Program-made: the position numbers and the translations under genes
Assembly: GCA_036012905.1 (NCBI GenBank)
Contig: DASCQF010000037.1
Span: forward strand, 13,929-77,928
Direction of reading: 5' to 3'
Length of the DNA: 64,000 bases
Source: NP936 sp002726085
GTDB taxonomy: Bacteria; Acidobacteriota; Vicinamibacteria; Vicinamibacterales; UBA8438
Notes under the pieces: generated by a model
What the model was told of the DNA's origin: nothing
Databases searched by the model: none
Seen by the model: only the letters and a program-made list of their open reading frames with translations
Part shown: one piece after another, positions 8,208 to 16,602 of the stretch
Numbering within the stretch: position 1 is the first letter of the stretch
Layout of the letters: each line of letters opens with the position of its first letter

Positions 8208-9114
8208 GTTTCTGCGTTTCAATCGCAATCTGTCGGTGCACACGGTGCGCGCCTACGAGAGCGACCTCACGCAATATCTGAGCTTCCTGGAGCGGCATCT
8301 CGACCGTCCGGCTGAGCAGATCGCGCCGGGCGACGTCGACCACTATGCCGTGCGGGCGTTCATGGGCGAGTTGTACGACCGCGGGTTGACGCGAGCGTCG
8401 TCTGCCAGACGGCTGGCTGCGATCCGATCGTTTGGTCGGTACTTGCGACGCGAGCAACTCATCGACCGAGAGCCGGCGGCCATGGTGGCAACGCCAAAGC
8501 AGGAGCGGAAAGTGCCGGCGCGCCTCGACATACGAGAAGTCGAGCGGTTGCTCGCCAGTCCCGACGCAACGACAGTACTTGGGCGCCGCGACCGCGCGAT
8601 TCTGGAGCTGTTTTATGCGTCCGGGCTTCGGTTGAGCGAGCTGGTCGGGCTCGATCTGGAGGACGTCAACCTCAGCAGCCGACTCGTGCGAGTGCTCGGC
8701 AAGGGCGGCAAGGAACGGATTGTGCCATTCAACCGCAATGCAGGGGCTGCGCTACGCGCCTATTTCTCAGATCGGGAGACGCTCGTCGCGCGTGCGCCCA
8801 GGCGAGCGGCGGCGCGTGGCCGGCCGCGAGCGGCTGTCGAGCCGCTGTTCGTCAACTATCGAGGCGGACGGCTGTCGACGCGAAGTGTCCACCGCCTGGT
8901 GCGGCGGTATGTCGGCGCCACGAGTGCCCGCTACGGCATCAGCCCACACGCGTTGCGGCATTCCTTTGCCACCCACCTCCTGGAGCGTGGGGCGGACCTG
9001 CGCGCCATTCAGGAGTTGTTGGGTCATGCGCGCTTGAGCACCACGCAGCGCTACACGCACGTGACCGCCGCACAGCTAATGGCGCTCTACAAGAAGACCC
9101 ATCCGAGGGCCTAG
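8179..9114 (+). CDS. xerC: tyrosine recombinase XerC/XerD type
   Basis: Site-specific recombinase that resolves chromosome dimers at dif. The 311-residue product has an N-terminal SAM-like core-binding domain (FLEFLRFNRNLSVHTVRAYESDL) and a catalytic domain with all expected residues: Arg151 (ASGLRLSEL), Lys175 (GKGGKER), His257 and Arg260 (HALRHSF), His283 (LLGHARL) and Tyr292 (TTQRYTHV). ATG 8179 gives the family N-terminus and overlaps trmFO by 29 bp, implying coupling. Assignment to XerC rather than XerD rests on the trmFO linkage. Its TAG stop lies inside the left arm of an inverted-repeat element. Confidence 0.93.
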   Translation: MRTHLRSFLEFLRFNRNLSVHTVRAYESDLTQYLSFLERHLDRPAEQIAPGDVDHYAVRAFMGELYDRGLTRASSARRLAAIRSFGRYLRREQLIDREPAAMVATPKQERKVPARLDIREVERLLASPDATTVLGRRDRAILELFYASGLRLSELVGLDLEDVNLSSRLVRVLGKGGKERIVPFNRNAGAALRAYFSDRETLVARAPRRAAARGRPRAAVEPLFVNYRGGRLSTRSVHRLVRRYVGATSARYGISPHALRHSFATHLLERGADLRAIQELLGHARLSTTQRYTHVTAAQLMALYKKTHPRA

Positions 9115-9238
9115 AGGTTTCCTGGCGACGCGTCCGAGAGGGCCCGCGTCGCGGCATCTGCTCACCGGGGTCACAGCCCGCCTGGCTGCTCCCTCCTCGC
9201 TCCTTACCAGACGAACGCGTCGCCAGGAAACCTCTAGG
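9110..9238. repeat. 129-bp palindromic element with 24-bp perfect terminal inverted repeats (copy A)
   Basis: The arm at 9110-9133 is the exact reverse complement of 9215-9238; both outer ends read CCTAG/CTAGG. The xerC stop codon TAG (9112-9114) is inside the left arm. The 81-base interior includes a 27-base stretch (9169-9195) found identically at 40506-40532 and again near 40605. The element sits between convergent xerC and the sigma-54 response regulator, so it may also end transcription in both directions. Sequence just after it (GTTCTTCAGCAACCTG, near 9242) resembles, in reverse, the start of the copy at 23044. Confidence 0.85.
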
Positions 9239-9301
9239 CTCGTTCTTCAGCAACCTGCAAGGCTGCAGGCGCTCGGACGAGGCGAGGCTCGTCCCAAAGC
9301 C

Positions 9302-9320
9302 CAAAGCCGAAGAGGCTTTG
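9302..9320 (-). terminator. short hairpin after the sigma-54 response regulator gene
   Basis: CAAAGCC (9302-9308) pairs with GGCTTTG (9314-9320) across a five-base loop, just past the stop of the minus-strand gene ending at 9325. There is no clean U-run after it, so terminator function is only plausible. Confidence 0.4.
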
Positions 9321-9324
9321 CCGG

Positions 9325-10728
9325 CTACATGCTCACCGCCGTCGGGCGTCGCTGCCGCGGCAACTCAATGCGGAGCGTTTTGATCTTGTAGTTCATCACA
9401 CGGGGGGTAATCGACAGGAGCTCGGCGGCGTCCTTCTGAACCCAGTTCGACATGGTCAAGGCTTCTACCACCGCCTGCCGTTCGATCTCCTCCAGCGCGA
9501 TACCGGTTGGAGGAATCTTGACGACGCTCACCACATCGGACCCGCCCACACGCGGGGAGAGCTCCCCGAGCCTCAGATCGTCCATGGTGATGACGTCACC
9601 CTCAGCCAGCAGGACGGCGCGCTCGATGGCGTTCTCCAGCTCGCGAATGTTTCCGGGCCAGTTGTAGCGTTGTAACAGCTTTTCGGCGGCCGAGTCGAGC
9701 CCCGTCACCTTCTTCCGCAGCTCCCCGGAAAACCGATTCATGAACGTCTCGGCCAGTTGGGTGATGTCCTCTTTTCGGTCGCGCAGGGGCGGCATTTCGA
9801 CCGCCATGACGTTGAGCCGGTAGAAGAGGTCTTCGCGGAACTCGCCGCTGGCCACCATCTCGCCCAGATTGCGGTTCGTCGCCGCCAGCAGTCTGACATC
9901 CACGCCGATCGTCCGAGTGCCTCCCAGACGCTCGAACTCCTGCTCTTGCAGCACGCGCAGGATCTTGGCCTGGGTGTTCGGACTCATGTCACCCACTTCG
10001 TCGAGGAACAGACTTCCGCTGTCGGCCTGCTCGAACCGACCGATCCGTTGTCGATCGGCGCCGGTGAACGCGCCTTTCTCGTGGCCGAACAGCTCTGACT
10101 CGAGCAGGTTCTCCTGGAGGGCGGCGCAGTTGACCCGCACGAAGTTTCGGTTCGCCCGGAGCGAATTGTGATGCAGTGCTGCGGCGATGAGCTCCTTGCC
10201 GGTGCCGGTTTCGCCCCGAATCAACACGGTCGTGTTGGTCTTGGCGACCTTGCGGACGATGTCCAGCACCTGCTGCAGTGCGCCACTGGCACCCACGATG
10301 CGATCGAATTCGTAGATATCGGGTTGTGTGTGACGAAGGTAGTCGATCTCGTGCTTCAGGCGGCGGACTTCGAGCGCTTTGTCGATCTTGAGCTCCATTT
10401 CCTCGATTTCGAACGGCTTCTGCACATAGTCGAAGGCACCGATCCGCATCGCTTCGACGGCCGTCTGTACCGAGCCGAAGGCAGTCATCAGAATCACGGC
10501 GGTTGGTGAGTGGAGGGCCTTGGCGGAGCGCAGCACATCCAGTCCGTCACTGCCCCCCATCTTGAGGTCGCACACCACGACGTCGAACTGCCCGTTGTGC
10601 AACTTTTCGATCGCGGCGTTGCCGTTCTCTGCCTCTTCGACGTCGTGCCCCGTTTCGCGTAATGCGCGTGCGATCCCGCGGCGCAGCGAATCGTGGTCAT
10701 CTGCGACGAGGATGCGTTCCTTCGACAT
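9325..10728 (-). CDS. NtrC-family sigma-54-dependent response regulator
   Basis: A 467-residue activator with three domains. First is a receiver domain with acidic pocket VADDHD and phospho-acceptor Asp54 (VVVCDLKMGG). Next is an AAA+ domain with Walker A GETGTGKE and the sigma-54 contact loop GAFTGA. Last is a Fis-type HTH (DAAELLSITPRVMNYKIKTL). It should drive RNA polymerase-sigma-54 at unknown enhancers once phosphorylated. The start at 10728 is favoured because minus-strand AGGAGG lies 5-6 bases upstream. The gene overlaps the sensor kinase end by 32 bp, so kinase and regulator are one operon and probable partners. Confidence 0.93.
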   Translation of the reverse strand: MSKERILVADDHDSLRRGIARALRETGHDVEEAENGNAAIEKLHNGQFDVVVCDLKMGGSDGLDVLRSAKALHSPTAVILMTAFGSVQTAVEAMRIGAFDYVQKPFEIEEMELKIDKALEVRRLKHEIDYLRHTQPDIYEFDRIVGASGALQQVLDIVRKVAKTNTTVLIRGETGTGKELIAAALHHNSLRANRNFVRVNCAALQENLLESELFGHEKGAFTGADRQRIGRFEQADSGSLFLDEVGDMSPNTQAKILRVLQEQEFERLGGTRTIGVDVRLLAATNRNLGEMVASGEFREDLFYRLNVMAVEMPPLRDRKEDITQLAETFMNRFSGELRKKVTGLDSAAEKLLQRYNWPGNIRELENAIERAVLLAEGDVITMDDLRLGELSPRVGGSDVVSVVKIPPTGIALEEIERQAVVEALTMSNWVQKDAAELLSITPRVMNYKIKTLRIELPRQRRPTAVSM

Positions 10729-11896
10729 GACTCCCTCCTGCTGTACGGCCACCATGGGCCGTGGTCAGGGCCTCGACCGCGCGGTGTGACACCGGCAGCC
10801 GGACACCGAATCGCGCTCCACCCCCGGCGCGCGGTCCAACATCGATCCGCCCGTCGTGCGCGTTGATGATCTTGCGCACGATCGCGAGACCGAGCCCAGA
10901 CCCGCTCGGCTTGGTGGTGAAGAACGGGCTGAACAACTGGTCGGTGACGTCGACTGGAACACCGGGACCGTCGTCGGCGACCTCGACGCTCACGTACCCC
11001 GCATACTCGGGCGGCTCGCCCGATTCCTCGACCGCGGCGTAGGACGCGGAGACCCAGATGTGCCCCCCGCCGGCCAGCGCTTCCATCGCGTTGGTGAGCA
11101 GGTTTGTGAACAGTTGGCGGAGCTGCACTCCGTCGGCGTCGAGGTCCGGCAGACCGGCGGCACAGTTGGTCATGACCGTCGGGTACCCGAACCCCGCCTG
11201 ACTGCGGGTGGCCGCCACGGCCTCATCGAGCACGACCGCGATCGATACCGGTTCGACCTGCAGGTTGATCGGGCGCACGAACTCGAGCACGTCAACGACG
11301 ATCCGGTTCGCCATCTTGGCTTCGCGGATGATGTCGTTCAGGAGCTCGTGCGCATCGGGTGAGTCGGGAAGCTGTCGTTTGAGGACCCCCGCCATCACCT
11401 GGATTCCGGCCAACGGGTTCTTGACCTCGTGCGCGATCGCCGCTGCCATTTCGCCAAGGGCGGCCAGGCGATCCCGCAGTCGCTCCCGCTCTTCTAGCTG
11501 CTCGACCCGGGTGAGGTCCTTGAAGAGCAGCGCCGCGCCAGACACCCTACCGTGGCGGTCTGCGATCCGGGACAACGTGTAACCGATCGCTTTGCTCGGG
11601 GATCGGAGCCGCAGCTCGGCGCGGTTGGGGAGATCCGCTTCTGTGAAGGCGAGAGAGAGCACCTCCGACAGGTCGTGGTCCTGACCCAGGACGTCGTGAA
11701 ACGACCGGCCGATATGGCTCGGGTCGGCGTCCAGTCCGAGAATGCGATACGCCGCATCGTTGACCACGGCGATGGAGCCATCGCTCCAGATTGCGATTAC
11801 GCCATTTCGCAGACTGTGCACGACGTTCCGGTAGAATGCTTCTCGGTCAATCATCGAGTTGCTTGCGGCAGCGGGCAGATCTGGGGCCCCCTTCAT
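10697..11896 (-). CDS. PAS-containing sensor histidine kinase (NtrB-like)
   Basis: Partner kinase of the downstream sigma-54 activator. It has a PAS fold (about residues 20-130; GVIAIWSDGSIAVVNDAAYRIL), then HisKA with phospho-acceptor His156 in IAHEVKNPL, then HATPase with the N box NLLTNAMEAL and glycine boxes DDGPGV and GSGLGLAI. No membrane segment is visible, so it is cytoplasmic, as NtrB is. The start is uncertain: 11896 (MKGAPDL) gives 399 residues and 11854 (MIDREAF) is a close alternative; neither has a strong ribosome site. The frame stays open further upstream but reads as non-coding. Confidence 0.9.
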   Translation of the reverse strand: MKGAPDLPAAASNSMIDREAFYRNVVHSLRNGVIAIWSDGSIAVVNDAAYRILGLDADPSHIGRSFHDVLGQDHDLSEVLSLAFTEADLPNRAELRLRSPSKAIGYTLSRIADRHGRVSGAALLFKDLTRVEQLEERERLRDRLAALGEMAAAIAHEVKNPLAGIQVMAGVLKRQLPDSPDAHELLNDIIREAKMANRIVVDVLEFVRPINLQVEPVSIAVVLDEAVAATRSQAGFGYPTVMTNCAAGLPDLDADGVQLRQLFTNLLTNAMEALAGGGHIWVSASYAAVEESGEPPEYAGYVSVEVADDGPGVPVDVTDQLFSPFFTTKPSGSGLGLAIVRKIINAHDGRIDVGPRAGGGARFGVRLPVSHRAVEALTTAHGGRTAGGSHVEGTHPRRR

Positions 11897-12265
11897 CGAG
11901 ACACCCGGTCGGGAGCCCGCACTGTCACAATATGACAATAGTGTAAGTCCCCGACTTCCGCGAGTGTCCAGCCTGCGTATGTCGTTGTCACTACGCTCCA
12001 CGGCAGCAAGACCCATGCCTCTGATCTGGGGGCCGTGGTGGCGCCATGCGAGGGCGTTCGAGAACACGGGTAGACGGACACCAGACAGCGGTTGAATGGC
12101 GTAAGTGTATAAAGTGCAATATGTTGTGACGCCGCAACCGTGCCCGATCACGCGACGGATGCAGCGCGGCAGGGTGAAAGCGCGGCGTGCCAGTATCGCA
12201 AAACAGAGTGTTACAATTTCGTCACCTGGTGACGGTACCGTAATCTCTGAGGACGCGCAGACAGA
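11897..12265. other. intergenic region upstream of the sensor kinase
   Basis: About 370 bp between the end of the ABC-F gene and the kinase start, both on the minus strand. It is locally AT-richer than its neighbours and holds the 15-base palindrome at 12220-12234. AT-rich patches at 11930-11945 and 12100-12125 could carry a minus-strand promoter, but no pair of hexamers at proper spacing convinced me. No gene seen. Confidence 0.5.
12220..12234. repeat. palindrome CGTCACC-T-GGTGACG
   Basis: A perfect 7+7 inverted repeat around one central base, in the non-coding space upstream of the two-component operon. Its size fits a dimeric regulator's operator. No regulator can be named from sequence alone. 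Confidence 0.45.
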
Positions 12266-14257
12266 CTATTCACTGGTGTCGGCGCCATCGGTCTGTTGCA
12301 ATGCTTCCCACTGGCCCATGAGATCCCCGACTTCCCACATCAAGGTCTGATGGCGGTCTACCACCGGCTGGGCCGCTTCCCGTCTGTCGTAAAACCCGGG
12401 TGACGACATCGTCTCCTCGAGTGTCCGAATTTCCCGCTCGCGATCGGAGATTCGCTGTTCCAGGTCGACGACTCGCTTCTGTCTGGCGTTCTGTTCCCGT
12501 TTGAGCCGGCGCTCAGCCTGGGTCTTCCGACGCCGTTCGTCTCGTTCAGTCGGGCCAGCTGCCTTTCGTGTGGCCCGCTTGGTGGGTGTCTGTGGCGTGG
12601 CTCTGGCCGGATCCGGCGGCGTGGGCCGGTCCGCGTTGTTCCCCGCCGTCTCGCGCTGCGCCTTGCTCCAGAGAAACTCCTCGTAGCTGCCAGGATAGCG
12701 CGACGCTTCGCCGTGCCCGACCTCGATGATCGCGGTCGCGATTCGCTCTACGAAGTACCGGTCGTGCGACACGAAGACCAGCGTCCCACCGAAGTCCACG
12801 AGCGCGTCGAGCAAGACGTTCGTCGAATCGATGTCCAGATGGTTCGTCGGCTCGTCGAGCAGCAGGGTGTTCGACGGACGCAGAAGCATTCGCGCGACGG
12901 CCAACCGGGTGCGTTCGCCACCCGACAGGACCCGCACAGGTTTGTCGACGTCGTCACCCGAGAACAGAAAGCCGCCGAGGATGTTCCGGATAGCCGGTAG
13001 CATCGTGGTGGGCGAGCCGCTCCCCAGTGTGTCGTGGGCCGTCAGGTTCGGGTCGAGCGTGGCGGCTTCGTCCTGCGCGAAGTATTGGGCGACGAGATTG
13101 TGCCCTTCGAGCCGGGTTCCCTCATCGGGAGCCTCCACGCCGGAGAGCAGGCGCATCAGGGTCGACTTGCCGGTGCCGTTGGGGCCGACCAGGGCGATGC
13201 GGTCCCCGCGCTCGACGTGGACGTCCACTCCGTCAAATACGACAGTCGGTCCGTAGGCCTTGCGAATCTGTCGTAACTCCAGGGCGACGCGGCCGCTCTT
13301 CCGGCAGGCGGGGAAGGTGAAGTGCACACGCTTGTGTTCCGGTGGAACTTCGATCGGCGTGATTTTCTCGAGCGCCTTGACGCGGCTCTGTACCTGCGCA
13401 GCCTTCGTCGCCTTGTAGCGAAACCGGTCGATGAACAGCCGGATCCGAGTGATCTCCTCGTCTTGCCGCCTTTTCTGCTCGCGAAGCACAGTCAGCCTGG
13501 CGTCCCGTTCAACCAGGTATTCGGAGTAGGTGCCGACGTAGGGCGTCAGCGTGCGTAGCCCGACTTCGACGATGCGAGTCACGACACGGTCGAGAAAATA
13601 CCGGTCGTGCGACACGAGGACGAGAGCGTGAGGATAATCGACCAGGAAATCCTCGAGCCAGTTACGCGCATCGAGGTCGAGATGATTCGTCGGCTCGTCG
13701 AGCAGCATGACATGCGGCTGACGCAGAATCAGCTTGGCGAGGGCAATTCGCATCTGCCATCCGCCCGAGAACGTGTCAGTCGGCTTCTTGAACGTCTCTG
13801 CGCCGAACCCGAGTCCGGTCAGCACGCCAGCGACCTTCAGGTCGATGGTGTAGCCGTCCTGGTCGCGGAACTGGTGTTGCAGCTCGCTGTAGCGATCGAG
13901 AATCGCTTCGTGTTCCTCACGGGATCGGTGCTCGTCGGCAAGCTGGTCCTCGAGTTCCCGCATCGTTCGCTTGATGTCGAGGAGCGGCTGAAACGCCGTG
14001 CTCACCTCGTCGAGCAGCGACCGCCCGGTGTGGCTGAGCCCGTCCTGGGGCAGATACCCAACGGTCAGCCCGGTCCGTTTGGTGATCGCCCCGGCATCCG
14101 GTTCGTCGAGCCCAGCCATCATTCGAAGCAACGTCGTCTTACCGGCACCATTCGGCCCGCACAGGCCGACGCGGTCGCCGACGGAGAGTCGCCACGTGAC
14201 GTTTTCGAACAGGGTGCGGTAGCCGAACCCCTTGGTGAGAGAGGACAGTTGGAGCAT
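12266..14257 (-). CDS. ABC-F family ATPase (Uup/EttA-like)
   Basis: A soluble tandem ABC ATPase of the ABC-F class, which acts on the ribosome (translation factor or antibiotic protection) and has no membrane domain. The 663-residue product begins MLQLSSLTKGF and carries two cassettes: Walker A GPNGAGKTT and GPNGTGKST, signatures FSGGW and LSGGER, and Walker B LLDEPTNHLD twice. Between them is the charged P-site tRNA interaction linker. The C-terminal 100 residues are a charged coiled coil, as in Uup. The start at 14257 is chosen at the conserved strand; the open frame upstream is serine/arginine-rich and unlikely. The exact subfamily is not decided. Confidence 0.93.
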   Translation of the reverse strand: MLQLSSLTKGFGYRTLFENVTWRLSVGDRVGLCGPNGAGKTTLLRMMAGLDEPDAGAITKRTGLTVGYLPQDGLSHTGRSLLDEVSTAFQPLLDIKRTMRELEDQLADEHRSREEHEAILDRYSELQHQFRDQDGYTIDLKVAGVLTGLGFGAETFKKPTDTFSGGWQMRIALAKLILRQPHVMLLDEPTNHLDLDARNWLEDFLVDYPHALVLVSHDRYFLDRVVTRIVEVGLRTLTPYVGTYSEYLVERDARLTVLREQKRRQDEEITRIRLFIDRFRYKATKAAQVQSRVKALEKITPIEVPPEHKRVHFTFPACRKSGRVALELRQIRKAYGPTVVFDGVDVHVERGDRIALVGPNGTGKSTLMRLLSGVEAPDEGTRLEGHNLVAQYFAQDEAATLDPNLTAHDTLGSGSPTTMLPAIRNILGGFLFSGDDVDKPVRVLSGGERTRLAVARMLLRPSNTLLLDEPTNHLDIDSTNVLLDALVDFGGTLVFVSHDRYFVERIATAIIEVGHGEASRYPGSYEEFLWSKAQRETAGNNADRPTPPDPARATPQTPTKRATRKAAGPTERDERRRKTQAERRLKREQNARQKRVVDLEQRISDREREIRTLEETMSSPGFYDRREAAQPVVDRHQTLMWEVGDLMGQWEALQQTDGADTSE

Positions 14258-14291
14258 ACGCGTGGAGCGGGGGGTAAAGGGGGCGGCGAGA

Positions 14292-14882
14292 CTACTCGCC
14301 GAGCGCCCTGGCTGCGACCGAGAGCACCTTGGGTACCTTGAACGGCTTCGTGAGGTATCCCGACACACCGAGATTGGCGGCTTCAATCGCGCTGGCCTCG
14401 GTCGAGAATCCGGTGATGATGATGACCGGCAAATTCTCGTTCAGACGCCGTGCTTCATTGATGACGGTTAAACCGTCCATCCCGGGCATTTTGAGATCTG
14501 TAATGAGCAGGTCGTAGCCGAACAGCCGCAGCCGTTCGAGTGCGACCCGCCCGTCTGGCGCCACGTCGACGTCATAGTCCGCGAGCGCCAGTGTCTTGGA
14601 CAGGAGATCGCGGATGCTGGCCTCGTCGTCCACCACCAGCACGCGCGGATGCCCGTCCGTCTTGGCCGGCTGCGCCGTCGTGGTGGACGACACCGGCGGA
14701 CGGACGGTGTGTGACCGCTCACGTTCCAGCCATGCGTCGATGTCGGTCTTGCGGAAACGCCACTGTCGACCAACCCGCACTGCCGGAATCTTCCCTGCTT
14801 TGATAAGCCGGTACACGGTCCTTAAATTGACCTGCAGGTACTCGAGGACCTCGTCCGTTGTGAGAAAAGTTTCGTCGATCAT
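14292..14882 (-). CDS. response regulator with N-terminal excisionase/BldC-type HTH and C-terminal receiver domain
   Basis: A 196-residue two-domain regulator in reversed order. Residues 1-55 form a MerR/excisionase-like DNA-binding domain (LTTDEVLEYLQVNLRTVYRLI; GRQWRFRKTDIDAWL). A Ser/Thr/Pro linker follows. Residues 79-196 form a receiver domain with acidic pair VVDDE, phospho-acceptor Asp129 (ITDLKMPG), Thr157 (IIITGF) and Lys179 (LTKPF). Usual response regulators put the receiver first. It lies 34 bp upstream of the ABC-F gene on the same strand, with no kinase adjacent, so the partner kinase is unknown (an orphan, or served by the nearby PAS kinase). Confidence 0.85.
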   Translation of the reverse strand: MIDETFLTTDEVLEYLQVNLRTVYRLIKAGKIPAVRVGRQWRFRKTDIDAWLERERSHTVRPPVSSTTTAQPAKTDGHPRVLVVDDEASIRDLLSKTLALADYDVDVAPDGRVALERLRLFGYDLLITDLKMPGMDGLTVINEARRLNENLPVIIITGFSTEASAIEAANLGVSGYLTKPFKVPKVLSVAARALGE

Positions 14883-15235
14883 GACGTCCTAGCGTCCCGA
14901 ATAGGCCTCCCAAATAAATCAGGTTAGCACCATTTGACACGTTCCGGTCCGGCTTTTTCCGTGGGCCGACGACCGGCGCGATCGCCCAACGCACCCATTT
15001 CCGTCATCAGATGATACCGTAGGCGGCCGGTGCTCTGCGGAGCGTTCGACCGACACCGGACGCCGTCACGCTTGGGGTGATCGGTCCGCACGATTTGCCC
15101 AGACCACTTCGTGTTTGACGGCGTCTAACCAGATACCAGCGACCTGTACGGTGGTCAGGCTCGAGCCACCGCACGTGGTTCGGGTCGAGTCCTGGCTTGC
15201 GGGACCATATATGATCACAACGCACCCGGGAGACC
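14883..15235. other. divergent intergenic region between the HTH-receiver gene and the ECF sigma gene
   Basis: About 353 bp that must hold promoters for both flanking genes. An AT-rich TATGAT at 15210-15215 lies 20 bp before the sigma start, but has no -35 match at 17 bp. On the other side an AT-rich stretch near 14912-14935 precedes the HTH-receiver gene. No coding signal seen. Confidence 0.5.
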
Positions 15236-15904
15236 ATGAGCGGAGCCCAGACTGCCGTTTTCGGCATGCAGAGAACTGACGAAGAGCTCGTCGCGCTCTC
15301 GACCGCCGGTGATACGGAAAGTTTCAACCAGCTCGTGGTGCGCTGGGAGCGTCCGATCTTTGCCCTGGCCTACCGTGTGCTCGGTCGTGAGGAGGACGCT
15401 AGAGACATCTGCCAGGAAACGTTTCTGCGAGCCTTTAGGGCCCTCAAAGGGTTCAAAGGCCAGGCAAAATTCTCATCCTGGATCTACCGGGTCGCCCTGA
15501 ATCTCTGCCGTGACTGGATCCGCCGAGAGCGGCGGACGACGAAGGTCACGCCGCTCGACGCCGATACCGAGCCGGCCCCAGCCGACAGATCGGCGGAGAC
15601 CGCAGAGGAGCGGGTGGTGCGGCACGACCTCGGGCGGGTCATCACTCGCGCGATGTCGGCTTTGTCGGAGGAGCAGCGGACAACCATCGTGCTGAAGGAA
15701 TATCATGGGCTGACCTTCCAGGAGATTGCCGACCTCCAAGGATGCCCGCTGAGCACGGTCAAGACCCGGCTCTACCAGGGGCTCGGGGTGTTGCGGCGTC
15801 AGTTGCAGCGCAGCGGCGTGCACGGCCTGGAAGGCATCGCCGGACTCCCGGCGACCGGGTCAATGGCAAGAAGTAGTCGCAAGGTGGTAAATCTAGATCG
15901 ATGA
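15236..15904 (+). CDS. ECF-type RNA polymerase sigma factor (RpoE-like)
   Basis: A 222-residue group 4 sigma factor. Region 2 spans about residues 30-100 (FNQLVVRWERPIFALAYRVLG, DICQETFLRAF, FSSWIYRVALNLCRDWIRR) and region 4 about residues 140-190 (LSEEQRTTIVLKEYHGLTFQEIA; PLSTVKTRLYQG). The ATG at 15236 follows GGGAG. The stop overlaps the next gene's start as ATGA, so it is translationally coupled to the zinc-finger anti-sigma gene, the usual pairing for a membrane-stress-type ECF factor. The C-terminal 30 residues past region 4 are an unconserved tail. Confidence 0.95.
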   Translation: MSGAQTAVFGMQRTDEELVALSTAGDTESFNQLVVRWERPIFALAYRVLGREEDARDICQETFLRAFRALKGFKGQAKFSSWIYRVALNLCRDWIRRERRTTKVTPLDADTEPAPADRSAETAEERVVRHDLGRVITRAMSALSEEQRTTIVLKEYHGLTFQEIADLQGCPLSTVKTRLYQGLGVLRRQLQRSGVHGLEGIAGLPATGSMARSSRKVVNLDR

Positions 15905-16602
15905 CCGAGACTAATAGCTGTGTCGAGAAGGGCGCGTTGATCGATTACCTCTACGGGGAGGCCGATGCCGAGGCACGCGCGCGCGTCGAGGCGCATTTGC
16001 GCACGTGCGTCCAGTGTGCAGACGAGGTCAGCGGGCTGAAAGACGTTCGCGGGAACCTCGAGGCGTGGGTGCCACCGCAGGCAGAGCTCGGCTTTCGTCT
16101 GGTGTCCGACGCGGAGCCGGAGCCCGTCACCATATCGGTTTGGAGTCGGCTGCGGCGCCCGCCGGTCTGGGGGCTGGCGACGGCAGCGGCCGTGGTGCTG
16201 GCGGCGGCAGTAGCCATCACAAAGCCCGAGCTGGAAATTGGGGGGGGGGAGATGGTGCTCCGGATTGGCTGGAGCGACGCCGGGTCCGACGCCGCCACGC
16301 AGCCGGAGGCGACGTCACAAGTCGATCCGCCGATGCGTGGGGCTGAGCTGCCACAGCCGGTCCAGCCGCTGCGCAGCACGCCGGTCGCCGCGGGCCGACA
16401 GTCGCCGGATGTGACGGCCGCCGCCGACGAGTCGTTGTTGCGGGCCGTCGATCAACGCCTGCGCGAGGAGGAGCTCATCGCGAATCAGCGCCAGGCCGAC
16501 CTGACCGAGATACAGCGTGCGTTCGGGGAATTCGAGGTGACCGGGGCCGACCGGCCGAGGCAACAGCTACTCGACTATCTGAGGCGGGTTTCGGCGAGGT
16601 AG
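15901..16602 (+). CDS. transmembrane zinc-finger anti-sigma factor
   Basis: Partner of the upstream ECF sigma factor. The N-terminus is a zf-HC2 anti-sigma domain with His32, Cys36 and Cys39 (HLRTCVQC). A single membrane segment lies at about residues 89-107 and a 125-residue extracytoplasmic domain follows, ending in a charged helix (LLRAVDQRLREEELIANQRQ). It probably holds the sigma factor at the membrane and releases it on an envelope signal. Ten G residues in a row (16240-16249) sit in frame just after the membrane segment (IGGGEM), so slippage would change the extracytoplasmic part. The start overlaps the sigma stop. Confidence 0.88.
   Translation: MTETNSCVEKGALIDYLYGEADAEARARVEAHLRTCVQCADEVSGLKDVRGNLEAWVPPQAELGFRLVSDAEPEPVTISVWSRLRRPPVWGLATAAAVVLAAAVAITKPELEIGGGEMVLRIGWSDAGSDAATQPEATSQVDPPMRGAELPQPVQPLRSTPVAAGRQSPDVTAAADESLLRAVDQRLREEELIANQRQADLTEIQRAFGEFEVTGADRPRQQLLDYLRRVSAR
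16240..16249 (+). repeat. homopolymeric G10 tract within the anti-sigma gene
   Basis: Ten consecutive G encode three glycines and the first base of a GAG codon, a few codons after the membrane segment. One of the shifted frames stops at 16346, which would remove most of the extracytoplasmic domain while leaving the cytoplasmic zinc finger and membrane segment. Confidence 0.9.

Noticed and set aside
12100..12140. Sigma-54 promoter upstream of the kinase
   Set aside because: The GG and GC doublets are at the wrong spacing for a -24/-12 promoter.
14992..15327. Minus-strand frame overlapping the ECF sigma start
   Set aside because: Opposes the sigma gene and shows no known domain.
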